DNA from: Candidatus Zixiibacteriota bacterium
GTDB lineage: Bacteria; Zixibacteria; MSB-5A5; GN15; JACZUZ01
Direction: 5' to 3'
DNA: 11,490 nucleotides
Assembly: GCA_022572905.1 (NCBI GenBank)
Contig: JACZUZ010000018.1
Location: forward strand, 1 to 11,490
Shown: positions 6,450 through 11,490 of the stretch, in pieces
How the letters are laid out: every line of letters begins with the position of its first letter
Position numbering within the stretch: the first letter of the stretch is position 1
Made by a program: the position numbers and the translations under genes
Notes under the pieces: generated by a model
Seen by the model: only the letters and a program-made list of their open reading frames with translations
What the model was told of the DNA's origin: nothing
Database searches by the model: none

Positions 6450-8348
6450 ATGAATAACACTTTCGACATAATAGTAATCGGGGGCGGGCATGCCGGGGTG
6501 GAAGCCGCCCTGGCGGCCTCGCGCATGGGCAAGCGAGTGGCGATTATGACACTCGATCGCGCAAAGCTGGCCCTGATGTCCTGCAATCCCGCTGTGGGCG
6601 GATTGGGTAAGTCTCACATAGTCAAAGAGATAGACGCATTAGGTGGAATAATGGGGCTGGCGGCGGACACGGCCGGAATGCAGTATCGCCGTTTGAATCT
6701 CTCGCGCGGTCCGGCTGTCTGGGCCACCCGAATCCAATGCGACCGCGACAAATACAATGATTATATCTGCGGCGTTGTCGCTGACGATTCAAATATCGAA
6801 GTCATCGAAGCCGCCGCCGGGCGCCTGGTAGTAAAATCAGGACATATTGTCGCGGTACTGACTGAGGAAGGAGAATCGGTTGGGTGTCGGGCGGTGATAA
6901 TCGCCAGCGGCACATTCTTAGGCGGGCTGATTCATATCGGCCAGAAAAAAATCAAAGCCGGACGCTACAACGAAAAAGCGTCGTATCGGCTTTCGGAATC
7001 GCTCAGGGAATTCGGATTTGAAATCGGCCGACTCAAGACGGGAACACCGCCGCGACTTGACGGCGACAGTATCGACTACACTAACTGCGAAATTCAGCCG
7101 GGCGACATTCCCGCGCCGCTGTTTTCATACAAATCCTCTCAACCGTCTAAACCTCAGATTCCCTGTTACTTAACCTATACGACCGCGAAAACAAAAGAGA
7201 TTATCGGGCGCAATTTGAATCGCTCACCAATGTTCACAGGCCAGCTCAATTCCACCGGACCGCGTTATTGCCCGTCAATCGAGGACAAAATTCACCGCTT
7301 CCCCCACAAGGAAACTCATCAGATTTTCCTCGAACCCGAAGGCGCCGGAACAAATGAAATCTATCCCAACGGATTTTCCACTTCACTCCCGGAGGAAATC
7401 CAGCTAGCGGCTATGCGCACAATTATTGGACTTGAGAAATGCAAATTCACGCGCCCCGGCTATGCGGTTGAATATGACTATTGCCCCGCTTATCAGATTC
7501 GACCGACTCTTGAGACTCGCCGGGTGGAGGGGCTTTATTTCGCCGGTCAGATCAACGGAACCTCCGGCTACGAAGAGGCTGCCGGTCAGGGTCTGATGGC
7601 CGGGATAAATGCGGCCCTGAAGATCGACGGGCGAGAGCCATTAATACTCGACCGAAGCGAATCATATATCGGAGTAATGATAGACGACCTCGTAACTCGC
7701 TCAACTACAGAGCCATACAGAATGTTCACATCCCGCGCGGAACATCGTTTGAATCTGCGTGAGGACAATGCCCGCGACCGATTAATGGGCTATGGCAGAA
7801 AGCTTGGCTTGATAGCGCAGGGAGAATTCGACAAGTTTTCAAAGCTCCAAGTAGCTACCAGAGAGGAAATGGAGCGTCTTGAAAAAGTTCGACTGGATGT
7901 CTCCCGACTCGGCGGCCTCCCACTACAGATAAGCCGCAAGAACAATTTCAGCCTTGCGGATCTTCTGCGGATGCCCAAAGTGCGCTATGAAGATTTGCGC
8001 GATCTCGACCCTTACTTAAATGGCGATGATCCAGACACGCGCAAAGAAATAATCGAACGGGCTGAGATTCGCATTCGTTATGCGGGCTATATTGAAAAAC
8101 AACGCCGCGAAATTGACAAATTCAAAAAAATGGAAACCGAGCAAATTCCGGAAAGTTTCGATTTCGAATCAGCCAAGGGTTTGAGAGCCGAGGCGCTTGA
8201 AAAGCTCGTACGCTATAAACCATCATCATTGGGCCAGGCCGGTCGAATTGAGGGGATAACCTCCGGCGATCTTTCAGCGCTGGCAGTCTGGATCAAGCGA
8301 CATCGCCAGTCTCCACCGATGGCCAAGCCCGCGCCGCAGACAACCTAG
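6450..8348 (+). CDS. mnmG: tRNA uridine-5-carboxymethylaminomethyl synthesis enzyme MnmG (GidA)
   Basis: An FAD-dependent enzyme that acts with MnmE to place the carboxymethylaminomethyl group on wobble uridine 34 of certain tRNAs, using methylene-tetrahydrofolate and NADH. Seen here: FAD-binding GGGHAGVEAA at 11-20; SCNPAVGGLGKSH (44-56) with the conserved cysteine C45; GPAVWATR (87-94), closer to Bacteroidetes enzymes than to the proteobacterial GPAVRATR; KTGTPPRLDG (196-205); GPRYCPSIEDK with the second conserved cysteine C274; and the signature GTSGYEEAAGQGLMAG (370-385). At 632 residues it matches the family's usual length of about 630. I prefer ATG at 6450, which puts the FAD motif at the normal distance. 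An in-frame TTG at 6438 would add four residues and has AGAAG 4 bases before it. rsmG follows after 32 bases, the classic gidAB arrangement near origins. Confidence 0.97.
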   Translation: MNNTFDIIVIGGGHAGVEAALAASRMGKRVAIMTLDRAKLALMSCNPAVGGLGKSHIVKEIDALGGIMGLAADTAGMQYRRLNLSRGPAVWATRIQCDRDKYNDYICGVVADDSNIEVIEAAAGRLVVKSGHIVAVLTEEGESVGCRAVIIASGTFLGGLIHIGQKKIKAGRYNEKASYRLSESLREFGFEIGRLKTGTPPRLDGDSIDYTNCEIQPGDIPAPLFSYKSSQPSKPQIPCYLTYTTAKTKEIIGRNLNRSPMFTGQLNSTGPRYCPSIEDKIHRFPHKETHQIFLEPEGAGTNEIYPNGFSTSLPEEIQLAAMRTIIGLEKCKFTRPGYAVEYDYCPAYQIRPTLETRRVEGLYFAGQINGTSGYEEAAGQGLMAGINAALKIDGREPLILDRSESYIGVMIDDLVTRSTTEPYRMFTSRAEHRLNLREDNARDRLMGYGRKLGLIAQGEFDKFSKLQVATREEMERLEKVRLDVSRLGGLPLQISRKNNFSLADLLRMPKVRYEDLRDLDPYLNGDDPDTRKEIIERAEIRIRYAGYIEKQRREIDKFKKMETEQIPESFDFESAKGLRAEALEKLVRYKPSSLGQAGRIEGITSGDLSALAVWIKRHRQSPPMAKPAPQTT

Positions 8349-8380
8349 GACACCACTGCCCCTCGACGTCACTTCAAATT

Positions 8381-9028
8381 TTGCAAGTCTTTACGGTTCA
8401 AGAGATTCTGGATCAATTTGGTGGTGAAGATATTTTCTTGCCTTACATAGACTTAGCTCTCGCCAATAGCGTCACACATGGATTGTTTTCACGTGAAACA
8501 TATCTGCCAGAACTCAAAAAGCTTATCGCGGACTGCCTGATTCCGTTTTCGGGCCTAATCCCGAATTTGACTCTTGAGGACTATCGGCAACTACTCGATA
8601 TTGGCTCTGGTGGAGGATTGCCAGCGCTACCCCTAGCTATTGCCAACCGGGAAACATCAATCACAATGGTAGAGCGGAATCAAACCAAGGCCGCCTTTCT
8701 GAAAATGGCCCTTTCCAAACTCGATCTCAATGGAGAAGTGAGATCAATCGATCTTTCTTCCCGCCTTTCTTCCGATTTTTCTTCAAGAAGTCGACTCGAT
8801 CCTTCAAGCGAGGGATTTGATCTGGCGACAATGCGCTGGGTTAAGGCCACCGATTCAATGTTGAAGGAAATTTTCAATTATCTCTCTACCGGCGCATCCC
8901 TGGTTTATTATTCCGCTGTCCCGGAAAATTTGAAAGACTCACCGCGCTGGAAGTGTCAGACATTTTCGTACCGATTCAGCGACGATACTCTGAATTCTAG
9001 AACGGTAACGAAAATCACTCTTCGCTGA
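8381..9028 (+). CDS. rsmG: 16S rRNA (guanine-N7) methyltransferase RsmG (GidB), divergent
   Basis: A SAM-dependent Rossmann methyltransferase that in known members methylates N7 of G527 in 16S rRNA. The 215-residue product has the hallmark LLDIGSGGGLPALPLAI (71-87), an acidic SAM-ribose residue E98 in MVERN, KAAFL (103-107) in the helix after it, and FDLATMRW (146-153) where the family usually has FDxVxSRA. The N-terminal part is poorly conserved: the usual WNxxxNLT segment is reduced to NSVT at 29-32. Residues 125-137 are a serine-rich LSSR/LSSD/FSSR repeat absent from typical members. The start is a TTG at 8381 without a clear ribosome binding site; no ATG lies nearby in frame, so the exact start is unsure. 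Position between mnmG and parA supports the call. A parS-like site is embedded at 8485-8500. Confidence 0.88.
   Translation: MQVFTVQEILDQFGGEDIFLPYIDLALANSVTHGLFSRETYLPELKKLIADCLIPFSGLIPNLTLEDYRQLLDIGSGGGLPALPLAIANRETSITMVERNQTKAAFLKMALSKLDLNGEVRSIDLSSRLSSDFSSRSRLDPSSEGFDLATMRWVKATDSMLKEIFNYLSTGASLVYYSAVPENLKDSPRWKCQTFSYRFSDDTLNSRTVTKITLR
8485..8500. promoter_or_regulatory. parS: Second parS-like ParB site, inside rsmG
   Basis: GTTTTCACGTGAAACA matches 14 of 16 positions of the bacterial parS consensus TGTTTCACGTGAAACA; the two mismatches are at the outer left end. The central 12 bases (8487-8498) are a perfect palindrome. It encodes FSRET in rsmG and lies about 630 bases before the perfect site. 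parS sites inside coding sequence are well known, for example within the Bacillus subtilis parB homologue. Confidence 0.75.
8753..8788 (+). repeat. 12-base imperfect tandem repeat x3 in rsmG
   Basis: Three in-frame units (8753-8764 CTTTCTTCCCGC, 8765-8776 CTTTCTTCCGAT, 8777-8788 TTTTCTTCAAGA) encode LSSR-LSSD-FSSR. The units keep the reading frame and give a pyrimidine-rich strand. They may have arisen by slippage and lengthen a loop between the SAM-binding core and the FDLAT motif. Confidence 0.7.
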
Positions 9029-9118
9029 TTTCTCAGGTCCCGAATCCATATTACTCCCGCTCATCCCACGCCCCACCCCCATGGTACGCAGACAAATTAG
9101 GTTCGTGCTGAAGCCCTA

Positions 9119-9134
9119 TGTTTCACGTGAAACA
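9119..9134. promoter_or_regulatory. parS: parS centromere, perfect consensus
   Basis: TGTTTCACGTGAAACA is identical over all 16 bases to the conserved bacterial parS site bound by chromosomal ParB. Flanking bases extend the perfect palindrome to 20 bases (9117-9136). ParB loads here, spreads with CTP as a sliding clamp, and is moved by ParA so that the new origins separate. It lies in the rsmG-parA gap, 114 bases before the parA start, so ParB bound here could also influence parAB expression. Confidence 0.95.
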
Positions 9135-9150
9135 TAAGGCTGAAATATTT

Positions 9151-9177
9151 CTCGGTAGATTCGAGGGTTTTTATTTT
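9151..9177 (+). terminator. Weak hairpin plus U-tract, possible mnmG-rsmG terminator
   Basis: CTCGG and TCGAG can pair around the 5-base loop TAGAT (9151-9165; four Watson-Crick pairs plus one G-U). Two bases later comes GTTTTTATTTT, giving a U-rich run in RNA. The stem is short, so termination may be partial. The position, between parS and parA, would separate mnmG-rsmG from parAB transcription. Confidence 0.35.
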
Positions 9178-9191
9178 GTTCTGCGTTAAGT

Positions 9192-9202
9192 GGTTATTAA
9201 CC
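9192..9202. promoter_or_regulatory. Small inverted repeat in the parA leader
   Basis: GGTTA-T-TAACC is an 11-base odd palindrome 47 bases before the parA ATG, just after the possible terminator. It may be part of the parAB promoter or an operator, but I could not place a good -35/-10 pair around it. The rest of the 9029-9248 gap holds parS and the hairpin described separately, and no gene. Confidence 0.25.
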
Positions 9203-9235
9203 TCATTTAGAGGGGCTGGACTTACATCTTTTTTT

Positions 9236-9241
9236 GAAGGA
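9236..9241 (+). promoter_or_regulatory. Ribosome binding site that decides the parA start
   Basis: GAAGGA lies 7 bases before the ATG at 9249, the best Shine-Dalgarno in the window. An in-frame TTG at 9234 overlaps this motif and so is not the start. Confidence 0.75.
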
Positions 9242-9248
9242 AAAACTT

Positions 9249-10013
9249 ATGTGTCGCACAATAGCGATCGCTAATCAAAAGGGCGGCGTTGGGAAAACCA
9301 CCACCGCCGTCAATCTCGCCGCCTGTCTGGCGCTGGCTGAAAAGAAGACTCTACTCATTGACATGGACCCGCAGGCCAACAGTGTCTCGGGAATGGGATT
9401 TAGCAAGAACGCTCAGAATGGCTCGGTTTATGACGCTCTGGTCGGGAATCGCCCGATAGATGATATGGCCTGTGAAACAGATATTCCCTTTCTGAATCTC
9501 TTGCCTTCAAGTATTGCCCTAGTTGGCGCCGAGGTGGAGTTGGTGGGAATGATCTCGCGTGAAACTCGTCTGCGCGACGCCCTCGAACCTCTCAAGAACA
9601 AGTTCGACTATATAATTATAGACTGCCCTCCGTCACTTGGTCTGCTTACTATCAATGCCCTGACCGCGGCGGATTCGATTCTTGTCCCGGTGCAATGCGA
9701 ATACTACGCCTTGGAAGGTTTAAGCCAGTTATTGCAGACTATCGATCTGGTCAAACAAAGATTGAATCCTGATCTCAAAGTAGAGGGCGCTCTTTTGACC
9801 ATGTATGATAGCCGACTCAATCTTTCCAAGCAGGTCGCCGAGGAAATTCGCAAACATTTCGGGGGAAAAGTCTATAATACTACGATCAAGAGAAATGTAC
9901 GCCTCTCCGAGGCGCCATCATTTGGAAAACCTATCGTCTTATATGATATATTATCATCCGGCGCTGAGAATTATCTGGCGCTGACAAGCGAAGTTATGGG
10001 AGCGAATAATTAA
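9249..10013 (+). CDS. parA: Chromosome partitioning ATPase ParA (Soj type)
   Basis: A 254-residue cytoplasmic ATPase that binds the nucleoid as an ATP dimer and is released by ParB, moving ParB-parS complexes apart. The deviant Walker A box KGGVGKTT is at 11-18 with signature lysine K11 and K16. A' is LLIDMDPQ (35-42) and Walker B is YIIIDCPP (121-128). The conserved DSRLNLSKQVAEEIR stretch (187-201) and TTIKRNVRLSEAPSFGKP (211-228) are typical of Soj proteins. There is no N-terminal helix-turn-helix domain, so it is the short chromosomal type, not a plasmid autoregulator. ATG at 9249 is chosen because GAAGGA sits 7 bases upstream; it yields the typical MCRTIAIANQKGG beginning. The stop TAA is immediately followed by the parB ATG, so the two are translationally coupled. 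Gene order and the adjacent parS settle the role. Confidence 0.97.
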   Translation: MCRTIAIANQKGGVGKTTTAVNLAACLALAEKKTLLIDMDPQANSVSGMGFSKNAQNGSVYDALVGNRPIDDMACETDIPFLNLLPSSIALVGAEVELVGMISRETRLRDALEPLKNKFDYIIIDCPPSLGLLTINALTAADSILVPVQCEYYALEGLSQLLQTIDLVKQRLNPDLKVEGALLTMYDSRLNLSKQVAEEIRKHFGGKVYNTTIKRNVRLSEAPSFGKPIVLYDILSSGAENYLALTSEVMGANN

Positions 10014-10859
10014 ATGAAAAAAATAGCCTTGGGTCGTGGCCTTGACGCATTGATTCCGCAAGGAGTCGAAAGGATTATACAGAACGATTTTGCAGGTGAA
10101 GTGGACATTAACACTATTGTGCCCAATCGTTTACAGCCGCGACGAACATTCGATTATTTCAAACTCATGGAACTTTCCGCCTCTTTCAAGAAAGAGGGAA
10201 TCCTCCAGCCGCTGGTGGTCATAAAGCAAGAAGAAGGCTATATGATAGTAGCCGGAGAAAGGCGTCTCCGCGCCGCTAAGATGGCCGGTCTGGAGAAAGT
10301 TCCCGTGCGAGTTCTCCCACCGATGGATGACACGCGACTGTTGCGTCTTGCTCTTATTGAAAATCTGCAACGCGAAGATCTAAATCCGATTGAGGCGGCG
10401 CACGCCTACAAACAGCTTATTGAGAAGCATAATTTAAGCCAGGCCCAGCTTTCCGATGAACTAGGCAAGTCCCGACCAGCGATTTCAAATACGATTAGAT
10501 TGTTGAGTCTACCCGACGAAGTTAAGATTCTGATCAGTGAAAACAAATTGACTGAAGGTCATGCGCGCGCGCTATTATCTCTCCGAGAGCCGCAAGAACA
10601 AATCGATCTGGCGAGAAGATTTGTGGATGATTCGGTAACTGTTCGTGAAGCCGAACAGGTGACCCGCAAACCACGCAAACGCAGGTTAATTCCAAAAACC
10701 AAGGACATAAATATCAGAGAGGCAGAGACTTTCCTCAAGCGCAAACTATCAACGTCTGTGAAAATAAAACCCGGACTAAAAAAAGGCTCGATTAATATTG
10801 AGTACTATGGCGCCGAGGATCTCAATAGACTGCTGGATATTTTCCAAACTCTGCCATGA
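10014..10859 (+). CDS. parB: Chromosome partitioning protein ParB (Spo0J type)
   Basis: A 281-residue centromere-binding CTPase clamp that recognises parS and stimulates ParA. The N-terminal ParB/Srx CTP-binding domain holds VPNRLQPRRTFD (36-47), the GERRLRA phosphate-binding box (81-87), and ENLQREDLNPIEAA (116-129). The helix-turn-helix parS reader spans about 141-167 (LSQAQLSDELGKSRPAISNT). A basic linker (about 216-230, KPRKRRLIPK) joins it to the C-terminal dimerisation domain (232-281). The opening LGRGLDALIP is the usual ParA-stimulating N-terminus, here MKKIALGRGLDALIP. It starts directly after the parA stop; GGAG at 9999-10002 inside parA is a possible but distant ribosome binding site. 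Length and motif order are ordinary for the family, so it should be functional with the two parS sites nearby. Confidence 0.97.
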   Translation: MKKIALGRGLDALIPQGVERIIQNDFAGEVDINTIVPNRLQPRRTFDYFKLMELSASFKKEGILQPLVVIKQEEGYMIVAGERRLRAAKMAGLEKVPVRVLPPMDDTRLLRLALIENLQREDLNPIEAAHAYKQLIEKHNLSQAQLSDELGKSRPAISNTIRLLSLPDEVKILISENKLTEGHARALLSLREPQEQIDLARRFVDDSVTVREAEQVTRKPRKRRLIPKTKDINIREAETFLKRKLSTSVKIKPGLKKGSINIEYYGAEDLNRLLDIFQTLP

Positions 10860-10899
10860 ATCCGTATATCTGTTGCGAAGAGCAGAATAGAGAAACTAA

Positions 10900-11490
10900 G
10901 TGAGTAATCGAACCGGAATACAACCGACGCTGGGCCTCCGCTTTGTGCGTGGAGATAGCAACGCTGTGTCTACGGGAGGACTGCAATTCCAGCTCTGGCC
11001 TCCCGGTAGATTTATGTTAATCGTGTCGGCTATTTCGATTCTGTTTTTGACTCTCATCTATCTCTTAACTCTGGGTAGACTAACAGATTATCGGCTCGAA
11101 CTGAACCGGCAACAAATGCAACTCGATTCTTATCGCGTGAAAGTAATGGAGCTGGAAACCAATCTCATCAAGGCCCAGGAAATGGTTTCGAAAATCGCAC
11201 GTCTCGCGGGAGTAGAATTCGAATTCAACCCAATATCGACGAGCCGAGACATAGCCTCTAAAAGAATAGCCACCAGCGCCTCCATGTTCGGGACACCGAC
11301 AGACTTGACCATACCATTCGGACTACCCTTGAAAGGTTATGTCACTCAATGGTATATGGATGACGAATCCGGAGACCCCAAACATCCCGGAATAGATATG
11401 GCGGTGGCGGAAGGCTCGCCGGTTCTGGCCACCGCGTCAGGAATTATCAGCTTCGCGGGTTCAGATCCGATTTATGGCCTCACAGTTATA
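10900..11490 (+). CDS. Membrane-anchored M23 murein endopeptidase (partial, 3' end beyond window)
   Basis: This frame has no stop before the window ends, leaving 197 residues. An in-frame TAA at 10897-10899 makes the GTG at 10900 the first possible start, and AGAGA ends 6 bases before it. The layout is a cytoplasmic segment (1-37), one transmembrane helix (about 38-58, FMLIVSAISILFLTLIYLLTL), a heptad-like coiled coil (about 60-100), a linker, and the beginning of a lysostaphin-type M23 peptidase domain (from about 139). H162 and D166 in HPGIDMA are two zinc ligands, followed by GSPVLATASGIISFAG; the HxH ligand would lie past the window. Such enzymes cut peptidoglycan peptide cross-links in the periplasm. 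It lies 40 bases behind parB and is probably in the same operon. Whether it is active cannot be judged until the missing part is seen. Confidence 0.87.
   Translation, partial: MSNRTGIQPTLGLRFVRGDSNAVSTGGLQFQLWPPGRFMLIVSAISILFLTLIYLLTLGRLTDYRLELNRQQMQLDSYRVKVMELETNLIKAQEMVSKIARLAGVEFEFNPISTSRDIASKRIATSASMFGTPTDLTIPFGLPLKGYVTQWYMDDESGDPKHPGIDMAVAEGSPVLATASGIISFAGSDPIYGLTVI

Noticed and set aside
9029..9248. oriC in the rsmG-parA gap
   Set aside because: The closest DnaA-box-like string (AGTGGTTAT near 9190) has three mismatches, and there is no cluster and no long AT-rich unwinding element.
9234..9248. TTG at 9234 as the parA start
   Set aside because: It overlaps the GAAGGA ribosome binding site that correctly positions the ATG at 9249, and it would add five residues not typical of Soj proteins.
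11128..11143. A parS-like string in the M23 gene (ATCGCGTGAAAGT context)
   Set aside because: About 10 of 16 positions match, with mismatches in both arms and in the core.

Overview
The window looks like an origin-proximal piece of a Gram-negative chromosome from the Fibrobacteres-Chlorobi-Bacteroidetes (FCB) side of the bacteria. Three things suggest this: a secreted protein ending in a type IX secretion sorting domain with the NYPNPFNPSTTI signature; dockerin-like calcium loops of the RGDxNxN...AADINxDG kind, which I associate with candidate phylum Zixibacteria; and a Bacteroidetes-like GPAVWATR motif in MnmG. The phylum is an inference; no rRNA or tRNA gene is visible to settle it.

Layout. 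Bases 1-404 hold no convincing gene. Bases 405-2794 carry two adjacent HDOD signalling genes in one direction: a single-domain protein with intact HD metal ligands, then an HDOD-GAF protein that has lost them. Bases 2865-6188, on the minus strand and converging on the HDOD pair, encode one 1107-residue secreted protein made of Ig-like domains, a roughly 400-residue module present twice in tandem, and the C-terminal sorting domain. A 261-base divergent intergenic region follows. Bases 6450-11490 form a co-directional block: mnmG (gidA), rsmG (gidB), parA, parB and the start of a membrane-anchored M23 murein endopeptidase that runs off the end of the window.

How the genes work together. MnmG and RsmG modify tRNA and 16S rRNA and are classic origin neighbours. 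ParA, ParB and their centromere parS segregate the new origins. A perfect parS lies in the rsmG-parA gap and a second, 14/16 copy lies inside rsmG. The M23 gene directly behind parB ties cell-wall hydrolysis to the chromosome-segregation operon. Its coding region has no stop inside the window, so it is easily missed.

I saw no CRISPR array, insertion sequence, tRNA, rRNA or recognisable defence system. The least familiar element is the duplicated, cysteine-conserving secreted protein. The clearest regulatory signal is the parS pair.
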